Source: Methylopila sp. 73B (lineage in GTDB: Bacteria; Pseudomonadota; Alphaproteobacteria; Rhizobiales; Methylopilaceae). Taken from it: 64,000 nucleotides of DNA. Below the pieces are notes generated by a model that saw only the letters and a list, made by a program, of their open reading frames with translations, ran no database searches and was not told the origin of the DNA. The stretch lies in NCBI RefSeq assembly GCF_000526315.1, contig NZ_JAFV01000001.1, positions 3,536,501 to 3,600,500 on the forward strand, written 5' to 3'. Below, in pieces: positions 33,241 to 42,735 of the stretch. Within the stretch, counting starts at the first letter, position 1, and each line of letters opens with the position of its first letter. The position numbers were made by a program, and so were the translations under genes.

Positions 33241-35126
33241 GCGTGGCCCCGTCGCCCGCGGGCGGCGGGAGCCTTCTCGTCGAACAGTTCGGCGAGCTTC
33301 TCCGTCATCACGCCGCCGAGCTCCTCGGCGTCGACGATGGTGACGGCGCGGCGGTAGTAGCGCGTCACGTCGTGGCCGATGCCGATGGCGATCAGCTCCA
33401 CCGTCGACCGCATCTCGATCTCCTCGATGACGCGGCGCAGGTGCTTCTCGAGGTAGTTGCCGGCGTTGACCGAGAGCGTCGAGTCGTCCACCGGCGCGCC
33501 GTCCGAGATCACCATCAGGATGCGGCGCTGCTCCGGCCGGCGCTGCAGCCGCTCGTGCGCCCAGGCCAGCGCCTCGCCGTCGATGTTCTCCTTCAGCAGC
33601 CCCTCGCGCATCATCAGCCCGAGGTTCTTGCGCGTGCGGCGCCACGGCGCGTCGGCGGCCTTGTAGATGATGTGGCGGAGGTCGTTGAGGCGGCCGGGCG
33701 CCATCGGCTTGCCGGCGGCGAGCCAGGCCTCGCGCGACTGCCCGCCCTTCCAGGCGCGGGTGGTGAAGCCGAGGATCTCGACCTTCACGCCGCAGCGCTC
33801 CAGCGTCCGCGCGAGAATGTCGGCGCAGGTGGCCGCGACCGTGATCGGCCGGCCGCGCATCGAGCCGGAGTTGTCGATCAGCAGCGAGACCACGGTGTCG
33901 CGGAACTCGGTGTCGCGCTCGCGCATGAAGGTCAGCGCGCTCATGGGGTCGACCACCACGCGGGACAGGCGCGCCGGGTCGAGCATGCCCTCCTCGAGGT
34001 CGAAGTCCCAGGCGCGGTTCTGCTGGGCGAGCAGGCGGCGCTGCAGGCGGTTCGCGAGCCGGCCCACGACGCCCTGAAGCGCGGCGAGCTGCTTGTCGAG
34101 GTAGGACCTCAGCCGCGTCAGCTCCTCCTGGTCGCAAAGCTCCTCGGCCAGCGCCTCCTCGTCGAACTTGGTGGTGTAGGCGACGTAGTCCGGCTTCTCG
34201 CGCTCGGCGTGGCGGCTGTCCTGCGGCCGCCACGGCTCGGTGGCCTCCTCGGCCTCGCCGAGCTCGTCGTCGTCGGGCGCGTCGGTCGGCGGCGCGTCGG
34301 CCGCCTCCATCTGCTCCGCGTCGTCGTCGGCCTCGGAGGAGGCGTCGGTCTCGGCGGGGTCGGCGCCGTCGCTCGAATCCTCGGGGGCGTCGGCGGCTTC
34401 GCCTTCCTGCGTCGGGGGATCGCCGTCGTCGCTCTCCTCGCCGTCGTCGCTCTCCTGGCGGTCGGAGGCGAGCTCCTCGCCCATGTCGAGCGAGGTCAGC
34501 AGGTCGCGGATCGCGCGCGCATAGGCGCCCTGGTCCTCGACCACGCGGTCGAGTCGGGCGAAGTCGGGGCCGGCCCGCTCCTCGAGCCAGGGCCGCCACA
34601 GGTCGACGAGCTTCGCGGCCGCCTCCGGCGGCTTGTGGCCGGTGAGCTTCTCGCGCACCAGCAGCGCGACGGCGTCCTGCAGCGGCGCGTCGGCCTTGTC
34701 GGTGACCTCGGCGTAGGGGCCGCGGTGGTAGCGGTCCTCGAGCATGGCGGTGAGATTGCCGGCGGTTCCCGCCATCCGCCGCGCGCCGATCGCCTCGCAG
34801 CGCGCCTGCTCGACGGCGTCGAACACGGCGCGCGCCTCCGTGCCCTGCGGGGCGAGGCGGGCGTGGGTCTTGGCGTCGTGGCAGGCGACGCGCAGCGCCA
34901 TCGAGTCGGCGTGGCCCCGGAGGATCGCGACGTCCTGGGGCGTCAGCTTGCGCGGCGGCTCCGGCAGCCGCGCCTTCCCGGGCGTGAGCGCCGGGCGCTC
35001 AGAGGCGAAGGCGACCTCCATCTCCGGATCGCCGGCGATCGCGCGCAGGCAGCCCGCGACCGCCCGCTTGAACGGTTCGGACGGCGCCGCGGCCTTGTCG
35101 CCGGGCTTGCGGTTGGATCCGGACAT
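33237..35126 (-). CDS. cobT: Aerobic cobaltochelatase subunit CobT
   Basis: A 629-residue subunit that, with CobS, forms the ATP-driven chaperone for cobalt insertion by CobN into hydrogenobyrinic acid diamide (vitamin B12 pathway). The N-terminal domain is all-alpha. A long acidic low-complexity region (about residues 215-300, mostly Asp/Glu/Ser/Ala) separates it from a C-terminal von Willebrand A domain with a MIDAS motif ([13 protein letters not shown]). The acidic linker is typical of CobT. cobN is not in the window. Follows cobS and a small gene on the same strand. Confidence 0.95.
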   Translation of the reverse strand: MSGSNRKPGDKAAAPSEPFKRAVAGCLRAIAGDPEMEVAFASERPALTPGKARLPEPPRKLTPQDVAILRGHADSMALRVACHDAKTHARLAPQGTEARAVFDAVEQARCEAIGARRMAGTAGNLTAMLEDRYHRGPYAEVTDKADAPLQDAVALLVREKLTGHKPPEAAAKLVDLWRPWLEERAGPDFARLDRVVEDQGAYARAIRDLLTSLDMGEELASDRQESDDGEESDDGDPPTQEGEAADAPEDSSDGADPAETDASSEADDDAEQMEAADAPPTDAPDDDELGEAEEATEPWRPQDSRHAEREKPDYVAYTTKFDEEALAEELCDQEELTRLRSYLDKQLAALQGVVGRLANRLQRRLLAQQNRAWDFDLEEGMLDPARLSRVVVDPMSALTFMRERDTEFRDTVVSLLIDNSGSMRGRPITVAATCADILARTLERCGVKVEILGFTTRAWKGGQSREAWLAAGKPMAPGRLNDLRHIIYKAADAPWRRTRKNLGLMMREGLLKENIDGEALAWAHERLQRRPEQRRILMVISDGAPVDDSTLSVNAGNYLEKHLRRVIEEIEMRSTVELIAIGIGHDVTRYYRRAVTIVDAEELGGVMTEKLAELFDEKAPAARGRRGHA

Positions 35127-35138
35127 GGGACGCCTCCG

Positions 35139-35528
35139 CTAATGCGCCGCGCGCTGGGGGGCGAGCGCGGCTTGAAACATGCGGACGATCTCCTCGACGC
35201 CGAGCGTGAAGAAGCCGCCCTGGCCCGTGTCGAAGGCGTTCCGCCAGATGCGATAGCCGCCCTCGAAGCCCTCGGGGATCGGCACGTCGCCCTCGCGCCG
35301 CAGCAGGCTCGCGAGCAGGGCGTCGATCGCGATCGGCGCGTGCTCCACGAGCCGCGGGACCAGCGCGCCCGTCTCCGGGTCCGGCAACGGCGCGTCCACG
35401 ATCGAGACGGACGCCACCTTCGACGCCCCGGCGACGTCGATCCGGCCGATCACGACCCTTGAGCTTGGAAGCTGGGCGTCGCGATAGCTCCACGCTTGTC
35501 CGGGAGCGAGATCCGCCGCGGTGGCCAT
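35139..35528 (-). CDS. Conserved small protein between cobS and cobT
   Basis: A 129-residue soluble protein with no domain I recognise. It has a beta-rich first half (SSRVVIGRIDVAGASKVASV) and a helical end (GGYRIWRNAFDTGQGGFFTL). A small protein of similar size often lies between cobS and cobT in rhizobia. I start at ATG 35528, because the upstream frame overlaps cobS. It is spaced 26 bp from cobS and 12 bp from cobT, so it is co-expressed with them. A role near cobaltochelatase is inferred only from position. Confidence 0.7.
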   Translation of the reverse strand: MATAADLAPGQAWSYRDAQLPSSRVVIGRIDVAGASKVASVSIVDAPLPDPETGALVPRLVEHAPIAIDALLASLLRREGDVPIPEGFEGGYRIWRNAFDTGQGGFFTLGVEEIVRMFQAALAPQRAAH

Positions 35529-35554
35529 GAGGTCTCCAGCGCTCGAGCCGCGCG

Positions 35555-36550
35555 TCAGCTCATCGCCACGTTGACGGCGCTCTCCGGCAGCTCGCGGCCG
35601 AAGCAGCGCTGGTAGAACTCGGCCACCAGGCTGCGCTCGAGCTCGTCGCACTTGTTCAGGAAGGTCAGCCGGAACGCGAAGCCGATGTCCCCGAAGATGT
35701 CGGCGTTTTCCGACCAGGTGATCACGGTGCGCGGGCTCATCACGGTCGACAGGTCGCCGTTCATGAAGGCCTGGCGCGTGAGGTCGGCCAGCCGGACCAT
35801 CTTGGACACGGTGTCCCGCCCGCCCTTTTCCTTCTGGTAGCGCGGCGACTTGGCGAGGACGATGTCCACCTCCTTGTCGTGCGCGAGGTAGTTCAGCGTC
35901 GTGACGATCGACCAGCGGTCCATCTGGCCCTGGTTGATCTGCTGGGTGCCGTGATAGAGGCCCGAGGTGTCGCCGAGGCCGACCGTGTTGGCGGTCGCGA
36001 ACAGGCGGAACGCCGGGTGCGGCCGCAGCACGCGGCGCTGGTCGAGCAGCGTGAGCTTGCCCGACTGCTCCAGCACGCGCTGGATCACGAACATCACGTC
36101 CGGCCGGCCGGCGTCGTACTCGTCGAACACCAGCGCCACGTTGTTCTGCAGCGCCCAGGGCAGGATGCCGTCGCGGAACTCGGTGATCTGCATGCCGTCC
36201 TTGAGCACGATGGCGTCCTTGCCGATCAGATCGATGCGGCTGACGTGGCTGTCGAGGTTCACGCGCACGCAGGGCCAGTTCAGCCGGGCCGCCACCTGCT
36301 CGATGTGCGTCGACTTGCCGGTGCCATGATAGCCGGTGACCATCACGCGGCGGTTGCGGGCGAAGCCGGCGAGGATCGCGAGCGTGGTGTCGTGGTCGAA
36401 CAGGTAGTCCGGGTCGAGGTCCGGCACGGCGCCCTGCGCCTCGCCGAACGCGGGAACCTCGAGGTCGCTGTCGATCCCGAAGAGCTGCCGCACCGACACT
36501 TTCATGTCGGGCGTCGGGGAGGAGAGCGGAGCGTCGAGGGCGTCGGTCAT
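35555..36550 (-). CDS. cobS: Aerobic cobaltochelatase subunit CobS
   Basis: A 331-residue AAA+ ATPase of the MoxR-related class. Walker A is [13 protein letters not shown], Walker B is [17 protein letters not shown], and sensor 1 is [19 protein letters not shown]. It assembles with CobT and drives cobalt chelation by CobN. The N-terminus includes the conserved [12 protein letters not shown] segment. First gene of the leftward cobS-cobT unit, 88 bp after the J-domain gene. Confidence 0.96.
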   Translation of the reverse strand: MTDALDAPLSSPTPDMKVSVRQLFGIDSDLEVPAFGEAQGAVPDLDPDYLFDHDTTLAILAGFARNRRVMVTGYHGTGKSTHIEQVAARLNWPCVRVNLDSHVSRIDLIGKDAIVLKDGMQITEFRDGILPWALQNNVALVFDEYDAGRPDVMFVIQRVLEQSGKLTLLDQRRVLRPHPAFRLFATANTVGLGDTSGLYHGTQQINQGQMDRWSIVTTLNYLAHDKEVDIVLAKSPRYQKEKGGRDTVSKMVRLADLTRQAFMNGDLSTVMSPRTVITWSENADIFGDIGFAFRLTFLNKCDELERSLVAEFYQRCFGRELPESAVNVAMS

Positions 36551-36638
36551 GGGGCCTCCAGGCGGTCCCGGACGGCGTCGCGCGGAACCGGGGGCGCGCT
36601 TCGTCAGCTCAGCGCGCGTCTTGAAAAGGGCGATCGTG

Positions 36639-37280
36639 TCAGCAGAAGCCGGCGGATCGGAGATAGTTATAGGCTTGGATGATCTCGCGCAATTTGTCCT
36701 CGGTGCTCCGGTCGCCGCCGTTGGCGTCCGGATGCAGCCGTTTGACCAGTTCCTTGTAGCGCGCCTTGATCTCCTCGCCGCTCGCGCTCGCGCCCAGGTT
36801 GAGCGCCTCGAGCGACTTGCGCTCGACGTTCTTGAGCTCGCGCTCGGGCTTCTGGGGCGCGCCGCTCGGGCCGTCCTCGTCGAACATGTGAAACGCGTCG
36901 TCGAAGGCGAAGCCGCTCGCCCAGCCGCGGTTCTTGCCGCCGCGGGCGCGCTCGGCCTTCGCGCGGGCCTCGGGCGTCGCGCCGGCGGCGGCGTTCTGGC
37001 CCATGGTCCAGGTCGGCCGATGCCCGGTCTGGCTGTCCTTCTGGTAGGCCATCACCGCTTCGTCGGACATGCCGGAGAAGAAATTGTAGTTCTGGTTGTA
37101 GGCGCGGACATGCGCCAGGCAGAACCGCCAGTACTCGTTCTCCCGGTCGCGGCCCTTCGGCGCCCGGTGGACGCCGGGCTCGCGGCACCCGGGATGGTCG
37201 CACCTCGCCACCTGCGGCTGCGGGCGGCTTTCGCCCCGCGCCACGCGGATCCGGTCGAACCATGGGCTGTCGAGTTTCAT
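36639..37280 (-). CDS. J-domain (DnaJ-like) protein with C-terminal J domain
   Basis: A 213-residue co-chaperone-like protein. The N-terminal 60 residues contain a Cys/His set (CDHPGC, then FCLAHV) that could bind zinc. A linker follows. The last 70 residues are a J domain ([23 protein letters not shown] in [10 protein letters not shown]), which should stimulate an Hsp70 ATPase. Start ATG 37280 is divergent from bolA. This bolA/J-domain/cobS neighbourhood is widely kept in alphaproteobacteria. Confidence 0.87.
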   Translation of the reverse strand: MKLDSPWFDRIRVARGESRPQPQVARCDHPGCREPGVHRAPKGRDRENEYWRFCLAHVRAYNQNYNFFSGMSDEAVMAYQKDSQTGHRPTWTMGQNAAAGATPEARAKAERARGGKNRGWASGFAFDDAFHMFDEDGPSGAPQKPERELKNVERKSLEALNLGASASGEEIKARYKELVKRLHPDANGGDRSTEDKLREIIQAYNYLRSAGFC

Positions 37281-37421
37281 GACGCTGGCATTATGGGGGG
37301 CGGGGGGAGCGCGAACAAGAACGCGCGGCCGCAACGGAGAGGGGCATGATGCGGGCTTGACGCGGCGAACCGGGGCGACCCACATCGCGGCTGCTTCGCC
37401 GACCCCGACGGGAGAGACGCC

Positions 37422-37700
37422 ATGACCGTGCGCGCGCGGATCGAGACCAAGCTGACGGAGGCGCTGGCGCCGACGCGGCTCGACGTCATCGACGAGAGCC
37501 ACCTGCACGCCGGCCATGCCGGCGCCCGGCCCGAGGGCGAAACCCACTTCCGGGTGAAGGTGACCTCCGCGGCGTTCTCCGGCCTTGGCCGGGTCGACCG
37601 CCACCGCCGGGTCAACGCCCTGCTGGCCGAGGAGCTCGCCGGCCCCGTCCACGCCCTCGCCATCGACGCCCGCGCCCCCGAGGAGCCGGGGCGGCCGTAG
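37422..37700 (+). CDS. bolA: BolA-family protein
   Basis: A 92-residue BolA protein with a class II KH-like fold. Conserved pieces are the loop VIDESHLHAGHAG, HFRVKVTSAAF and HRRVNALLAEEL. The HAGH histidine and the invariant RxxxV helix histidine are those used by BolA for [2Fe-2S] binding with monothiol glutaredoxins. A purine-rich stretch (GACGGGAGAGACGCC) lies before the ATG. Divergent from the J-domain gene and convergent with the M48 peptidase gene. Confidence 0.9.
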   Translation: MTVRARIETKLTEALAPTRLDVIDESHLHAGHAGARPEGETHFRVKVTSAAFSGLGRVDRHRRVNALLAEELAGPVHALAIDARAPEEPGRP

Positions 37701-37718
37701 CCGCCAGCCGCGGGCGAC

Positions 37719-39206
37719 CTACTCGCCGATCACCTTGACGCGCAGGCCCGCCTGCAGCGGGTCGCCGGGGGCGAAGCCGTTGAGGACCGCGAAGCGCTCG
37801 AGCGCGCGGTCTGTCACGGCCATGCGGCGCGCCAGCGTCTCCTCGGTGTCGCCGGGACGCACCGTCGCGACCTCGATCTTCAGCGGCTGCGCCTGCTCCG
37901 ATTCGGCCTGCGTCAGGCGCCGGAAGGTCGAGAGCGAGGCGCGGAAGCCCTCGTCGATGTCGGGCGTCAGCTCGCGGGCCGCGAAGATCAGCCGGTAGAC
38001 GTCCGCGCCGAACTTCACGGCGGCGAAGCGGAAGGTCCACTCCTTGCCGCGCGCGACGACGGTGACCGCGTCCATGCCGTTGACCTCGAGCTTTTCGACC
38101 GGCCCCGGCTCGACGCCGTCGATCCAGTTCTCGGCGATGTAGCTTTCGAGCGTCTGGCTGGATCCAAGCCGCGCCGCGTCGAGGCGCAGCGCCCGGCCGT
38201 CGGGGGCGACGCCGAGCAGCGCCTCGGATCCGTTCTCGAAGGTGAAGCCTTCGGGCGCCAGGAAGGTGAACCCAAGCCGCGGATGCAGGAAGCGGCGGCC
38301 GCGGGCGAAGCCCTGCGCGGGGTCGTCGCCGTAGGTCGTGCCGTTCAGCGCGACAAGATAGGCGTCTCGGTCGCGCTCGCCGACGCCCGGCGCGCCGATC
38401 TGGCGGGCGGCGGTGACGGCGAGCTGCACCCGCTCAGGGGTAGAAGGATGCGTCGACAGGAAGTCGAGGCCGGGCTGCGAGGGCTTCTGCCCGAGCGCCG
38501 CGCTGCGGAGTTCGGACTGCCGGCCCATGGAGAGGAGGAAGCGCGAGGCGCCGTAGGGGTCGAAGCCGGCCCGCGCGATGTTCTGCACGCCGATGCGGTC
38601 GGCCTCCAGCTCCTGCGCGCGGGAGAAGCTCGCGAGCGACAGCTTGCTCTTGGCGAGCGCGACAGCCCCGGCCTCGCGGTCCTCCAGCACGTCGGAGACG
38701 ACGCGGCTGACCAGCACCGCCTTGCGCTCCTCGTCGGCGCGCTGGAAGGCGTGACGGGCGGTGACGTGCGCCATCTCGTGGGCAAGCACCGCCGCGACCT
38801 CGGAGGTGTCGTTGGCGACGGCGAGCAGGCCGCGGGTGACGTAGAGGTTGCCGTTCGGCAGCGCGAAGGCGTTGATCAGCGGCGAGTTGAGCAGCGTCAC
38901 CTTGTAGCGCAGGTCGGGCCGTTCGGAGGCCGCGGCCAGCCGGTCGGCGACCGAGTTGAGCAGCGTCACCAGGTCGGGCTTGGGATAGACGCCGCCATAG
39001 GCCGCGGCGATGCGCGCCTGCTCCTGGCTGACGGCGGTGGGGGCCGGGGCGACCTTGGGGGCGGAGGCGGGAACGATCGGCTGCGGCGTCGGCTTCTCGC
39101 CGCCGAAGCTGCCGCAGCCGGCCAGCAACGCCGCGGCGCTCGCAAGCGCTGCGAGACGCAGGGCGAAGGTCCGCCTGTCCCGATGCTGCCCGCCGAGGCC
39201 CGTCAT
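37719..39206 (-). CDS. M48 metallopeptidase lipoprotein with LysM-like tail
   Basis: A 495-residue envelope protease of the BepA/YfgC type. A lipoprotein signal ends in LLAGCGS. The M48 domain has HEMAHVTARH (HExxH) and the third ligand in ELEADRIGVQ. The C-terminal region ends with a LysM-like module (VRPGDTEETLARRMAV then VLNGFAPGDPLQAG). It may degrade misassembled outer-membrane proteins. I prefer ATG 39206, which has GGGAGGGG 7 nt upstream. ATG 39227 overlaps the stop of the upstream nuclease gene as ATGA and is the alternative. Confidence 0.88.
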   Translation of the reverse strand: MTGLGGQHRDRRTFALRLAALASAAALLAGCGSFGGEKPTPQPIVPASAPKVAPAPTAVSQEQARIAAAYGGVYPKPDLVTLLNSVADRLAAASERPDLRYKVTLLNSPLINAFALPNGNLYVTRGLLAVANDTSEVAAVLAHEMAHVTARHAFQRADEERKAVLVSRVVSDVLEDREAGAVALAKSKLSLASFSRAQELEADRIGVQNIARAGFDPYGASRFLLSMGRQSELRSAALGQKPSQPGLDFLSTHPSTPERVQLAVTAARQIGAPGVGERDRDAYLVALNGTTYGDDPAQGFARGRRFLHPRLGFTFLAPEGFTFENGSEALLGVAPDGRALRLDAARLGSSQTLESYIAENWIDGVEPGPVEKLEVNGMDAVTVVARGKEWTFRFAAVKFGADVYRLIFAARELTPDIDEGFRASLSTFRRLTQAESEQAQPLKIEVATVRPGDTEETLARRMAVTDRALERFAVLNGFAPGDPLQAGLRVKVIGE

Positions 39207-39223
39207 GCCGCAAGCCCCTCCCG

Positions 39224-40069
39224 TCATCTCGCGCTCGCCAGGCCGAGCTTTTCGATCTGGGCGGCCTCGGTCACGGCGATCGTCGGGCCGAGCCGCCGTT
39301 CGATCATGCCGCGAACCCTCAGGCGCGCGCCGGGCGACAGGCCGAGAGCCTCGGCGCCGCCGAGCCGCTTCGCGGCGGCCTCGCTCAGGACCAGTGCGAG
39401 AGCGTCGCGCCAGCGGCGTCCGAAATTCACGTAAAGCCGTCCGTTCACGGTGCGGACGCTCGCCACGCGTCCTTCGGCGATCTCGAAACGGCCGACGGAG
39501 CCCGCGAAGGCGTCGCCGTCGGCGGCGTCTCGGACCTCGTAGTACGTATTTGTCCACAAACCAAGGCTCGCGCGGCGGGCGCCGTCCTCCGCGGCGAGGA
39601 GCGTGGCGCGGCAGTCACGCCCCGCCCGGTCGGCGGCCGCGCGGGCGACGCCGCGGGCGAGCAGCTCGGCCGAAAGCCCCGCGGGATCGGCGGCTCCCTC
39701 GGGGGCGAGATAGCCGACGATCCGGCCGTGCCGGTCGGGGCTCGCAAGCGCCGGCCGAAGAACGAGAGGGCGGCCCGCGACGAGGGCGCGGAGGGTGGTC
39801 GCAGCGGCGTCCGCCAGCGGCCAGTCGGCCTCCCGGGTCCCGAGCGGCGCCTTGGGCGCGAGGATCCCGGCGAGCCGCAGCGTCCGTCCGTCCGCGAGCG
39901 CCGCGGTGTCGCCGTCGAGCGCCCGCTCCACCCGCACGCTCTCGGCCTTGGCGGAGAGGACGCAGGGCGCGGCGAGGGAGGGATGGATTGCGAGAAGCAG
40001 GGCGAGCGCGGTCGTCGCCGGCAGGGCGATGGCGGGGCCTGTCAGGAACGCGGGCGCACTCTGGAACAC
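39224..40069 (-). CDS. Secreted thermonuclease (SNase-like) family protein
   Basis: A 281-residue protein with a signal peptide (ALALLLAIHPSLAAP) and a staphylococcal-nuclease-like OB-fold domain. RVERALDGDTAALADGRTLRLAGI corresponds to the DGDT and RLxGI motif pair, and GREADWPLAD plus HGRIVGYLAPEG follow. A C-terminal extension (residues 190-281) is unique. The stop overlaps the first possible start of the M48 gene. Extracytoplasmic nuclease activity is plausible but unproven. Confidence 0.82.
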   Translation of the reverse strand: MFQSAPAFLTGPAIALPATTALALLLAIHPSLAAPCVLSAKAESVRVERALDGDTAALADGRTLRLAGILAPKAPLGTREADWPLADAAATTLRALVAGRPLVLRPALASPDRHGRIVGYLAPEGAADPAGLSAELLARGVARAAADRAGRDCRATLLAAEDGARRASLGLWTNTYYEVRDAADGDAFAGSVGRFEIAEGRVASVRTVNGRLYVNFGRRWRDALALVLSEAAAKRLGGAEALGLSPGARLRVRGMIERRLGPTIAVTEAAQIEKLGLASAR

Positions 40070-40115
40070 GCCAGACGGTAGGTTTCGCGTGGTGGACGAC
40101 GGGTTAACGCGGGGG

Positions 40116-41003
40116 TTACAGCACGATGATTCCGGCGTGCTTCGCCTTCTCGTCGGGCTCGACGTGGATGGTCACGATCGTGTCCGCGTCGTCGTCGTGC
40201 AGCGCGCGCTCGATGCGGTCGCAGATGTCGTGCGCTTCGGCCACGCGCAGGTCGCGCGGCACCACCAGGTGGAAGTCGACGAAGGTCAGCCGCCCCGCCT
40301 GCCGGGTGCGCAGGTCGTGGGCCTCGATCGCGCCGTCGGCGTTGGCCGCGATCACGCCCTTGATCCGGGCGACTGTGGCGTCGTCGGCCGCCTCGTCCAT
40401 CAGCCCGCCGACCGAGGCGCGCACCAGCTGGAAGCCGGACCACAGCACGTTCACGGCGACGAGGCAGGCGATGGCGGGGTCGAGCCAGGCCTTGCCGGTC
40501 CACACCGCAGCGCCGATGCCGATCAGCACGCCGATCGAGGAGACGACGTCGGTCATCAGGTGCTTGCCGTCGGCGACCAGCGCCGGTGAGCGCAGCGTCC
40601 GGCCGCGGCGCAGCAGCAGAAGGCACCATGCGGCGTTGATCGCGCTCGCGGCGAGGTTCGCCCCGATGCCGAGCGGGGTCAGCTCCAGCGGCCGCGGATC
40701 GAGAAAGGCGCGGTAGGCCTCGTTGAAGATCGTGGCCGCCGCCACGACGATCAGCACGCCCTCGGTCACGGCCGAGAGGTACTCCGCCTTGTGGTGGCCG
40801 TAGGGGTGGTTGCTGTCGGGCGGCGCCGCGGAGAGGCGCACGGCGACGAAGGCCGCGACCGCCGCCGCCACGTTCACGACGCTCTCGGCGGCGTCCGAGT
40901 ACAGCGCGACGGAACCGGTCAGCAGATAGGCGACCGTCTTCAGCGCCAGCACCGCGACGCCGACAACGATGCTTCCGAAGGCGATCTTCGCCGTCTGGTC
41001 CAT
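40116..41003 (-). CDS. Cation diffusion facilitator transporter
   Basis: A 295-residue CDF antiporter for divalent metals such as Zn, Co, Fe or Mn. Six hydrophobic segments hold the metal-site residues in helix 2 (SVALYSDAAESVVNVAAA) and helix 5 (VADGKHLMTDVVSSIGVL). The signature loop HPYGHHKAEYLSAVTEG lies between. The C-terminal ferredoxin-like domain (TRQAGRLTFVDFHLVVP) is present. Helix 2 reads SxxxD and helix 5 HxxxD, which resembles iron/manganese-type members rather than the HD-HD zinc set. The metal remains unproven. Monocistronic. Confidence 0.9.
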   Translation of the reverse strand: MDQTAKIAFGSIVVGVAVLALKTVAYLLTGSVALYSDAAESVVNVAAAVAAFVAVRLSAAPPDSNHPYGHHKAEYLSAVTEGVLIVVAAATIFNEAYRAFLDPRPLELTPLGIGANLAASAINAAWCLLLLRRGRTLRSPALVADGKHLMTDVVSSIGVLIGIGAAVWTGKAWLDPAIACLVAVNVLWSGFQLVRASVGGLMDEAADDATVARIKGVIAANADGAIEAHDLRTRQAGRLTFVDFHLVVPRDLRVAEAHDICDRIERALHDDDADTIVTIHVEPDEKAKHAGIIVL

Positions 41004-41157
41004 GCTCGCCCGCCGTTCGCGCGTGTTCGGAAGCGGAGCGCTTAGCGGACCGGCGACAAGCGTTCAACCGCTGAGTTCGCAACTGCGAGGCGGTCGCGAA
41101 ACCGGGCGCGCGCCCCCGTGCAAAACGCGATCGGCCATGCTACGACCGCGGCCGGCC

Positions 41158-41234
41158 GGTCCCGTAGCTCAGCTGGACAGAGCGACGGTTTCCTAAACCG
41201 TAGGTCGGAGGTTCGAGCCCTCCCGGGATCGCCA
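41158..41234 (+). tRNA. tRNA-Arg (anticodon CCT)
   Basis: A 77-nt cloverleaf with acceptor GGTCCCG/CGGGATC (one G-U pair), D-arm TAGCTCAGCTGGACAGAGC, anticodon stem ACGGT/ACCGT around TTCCTAA (CCT at 41192-41194), T-loop TTCGAGC, and encoded CCA at 41232-41234. It reads the rare AGG codon. Confidence 0.96.
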
Positions 41235-41266
41235 GTTTTCAGCCGATCCGCGCCGGCGGGCGACCC

Positions 41267-41860
41267 TCAGAGACGCCCGAACATCCGCCTGAGGGTCCCG
41301 TCGCGCCAGAGCAGCGCGTGCGTCAGCGCCATGCCGACATGGCCCGCGATCAGCGCCAGCAGCGCCCAGGACAGCGGCTCGTGCAGCGCGTCCGGCGCCG
41401 CGATCAGCCAGGGCTCCTCGCGGCCGGTGGCGGGAATGAGCGTGACCCCGCCGATCTCCCAGCCCTTGCCCTTGCCGTAGATGCGCACGAGCGCGAGCGC
41501 CGGCACGATGATCATCAGCCCGTGCAGCGCGAGGTGGCTGAGCCGGGCGAGGCGGCCGAGCGCGCCGGTCTCCAGCGCCGGCTGGCGGCGGAGCTGGCTC
41601 AGGCGCCAGAGCGACCGCGGCACGGCGATCGCGAGCACCGCGAGGCCGACATAGCCGTGGGGGCCGAAGCGGGCGATCCCGTTCAGCCATGGCGTCTCGC
41701 CGAAGATCTTGTAGAGCGCGACGATCGCGAACTGCCACAGCACGAGCGCGGCCAGCGTCCCGTGGAACAGCCGGGTGACGAGCCCGTAGCGGCGTGGCGT
41801 GTCCAGCGCGACGCCGTCCGGCCGCCCTGCGGCGGCGCTCTCCTGCGTTTGGGCGCTCAT
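41267..41860 (-). CDS. Cytochrome b561-type membrane protein
   Basis: A 197-residue, four-helix b-type cytochrome of the bacterial cytochrome b561/b6-N family. Heme-ligand histidines are visible in LVTRLFHGTLAALVLW, SHLALHGLMIIVPAL and LIAGHVGMALTHALL. Such proteins usually move electrons from quinol to a periplasmic acceptor. The start overlaps the transglutaminase stop (ATGA), so it is the last gene of the ATP-grasp/transglutaminase operon. The role in that setting is unknown. Confidence 0.83.
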   Translation of the reverse strand: MSAQTQESAAAGRPDGVALDTPRRYGLVTRLFHGTLAALVLWQFAIVALYKIFGETPWLNGIARFGPHGYVGLAVLAIAVPRSLWRLSQLRRQPALETGALGRLARLSHLALHGLMIIVPALALVRIYGKGKGWEIGGVTLIPATGREEPWLIAAPDALHEPLSWALLALIAGHVGMALTHALLWRDGTLRRMFGRL

Positions 41861-42735
41861 GCCTTGACGGGAACGACGTCCACGCTGTGGCGCGTCTTCT
41901 GGGGGCCGGCGGTGATCAGGACGCCGTCGATGGGGGCGACGTCGGAGTAGTCCCGTCCGACCGCGGCCACGATGTGGTCGTCGAGGGTGACCATGGCGTT
42001 GGTGGGATCGAACCCCATCCAGCCGATCTCCTCGCCCAGCCAGACGTCGACCCAGGCGTGCATCGCGTCGGCGCCCTCCAGCCGCGGGCGGCCCTTGGGC
42101 GGCTCGGTCCGCAGGAAGCCGCTGACGTAGGCCGCGGGAATCCCGATCCCCCGGAGGCTCGCGATCATCACATGCGCGAAGTCCTGGCACACGCCCTCGC
42201 GGCGGGCGAAGGCCTCCTCCGCCGGGGTGTCGACCGTGGTCGCGCCGGGCGCGTATTTGAAATCGGCCTTGATGCGCTTGGAGAAGGCGAGCAGCGCCTC
42301 GCCGATCGGCGCGTCGTCGTCCATCGCCTCTTCGCCATAGGCGGTGAAGGTCTCGCCCAGCCGCACGAGACGGCTCGGCCCGAGGAAGTGCATCGCTCCG
42401 CCCGGGCCGGGATCGCGCAGGCGGGCCGCGGTTGCGCGGACGGCGACGACCGTCGGCGTCTTCGCGAGATCGGGGGCCGCGCGCGCGACCGTCACCCGGG
42501 TCTTCATGGTGACGGAGAGCGCCGCGTGCGGCGGCAGCAGCAGGAGGTGGTCGAGCGCGTTGCCGAAGAAATCGCGTTCCGCGGTCTGCTCGTCCGGCCG
42601 GGGCACGATCGTCACCTGCGTCGCGCCGACCTCCTGGCCGCGTCCCGCCCGCGGCCGCACCCGCAGGATGTGGCGCGCGTCCTTCACTTCCGAGGGGTAG
42701 TCGTAGCCGATCTTGAGGACGAGGTCGTAGATCAT
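41857..42735 (-). CDS. Transglutaminase-like cysteine protease family protein
   Basis: A 292-residue protein with an N-terminal bacterial transglutaminase N domain (beta) and a papain-like transglutaminase core. The Cys-His-Asp triad is visible as REGVCQDFAHVM, DAMHAWVDVWL and GWMGFDPTN. Bacterial members act as peptidases or amide-forming enzymes, and their substrates are rarely known. It overlaps both neighbours by four bases, which implies strict co-expression with the ATP-grasp/alpha-E protein and the b-cytochrome. Confidence 0.9.
   Translation of the reverse strand: MIYDLVLKIGYDYPSEVKDARHILRVRPRAGRGQEVGATQVTIVPRPDEQTAERDFFGNALDHLLLLPPHAALSVTMKTRVTVARAAPDLAKTPTVVAVRATAARLRDPGPGGAMHFLGPSRLVRLGETFTAYGEEAMDDDAPIGEALLAFSKRIKADFKYAPGATTVDTPAEEAFARREGVCQDFAHVMIASLRGIGIPAAYVSGFLRTEPPKGRPRLEGADAMHAWVDVWLGEEIGWMGFDPTNAMVTLDDHIVAAVGRDYSDVAPIDGVLITAGPQKTRHSVDVVPVKA

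Noticed and set aside
40969-41196. A plus-strand 75-codon frame running into tRNA-Arg(CCT)
   Set aside because: It ends inside the tRNA and is the familiar false protein read from tRNA sequence.
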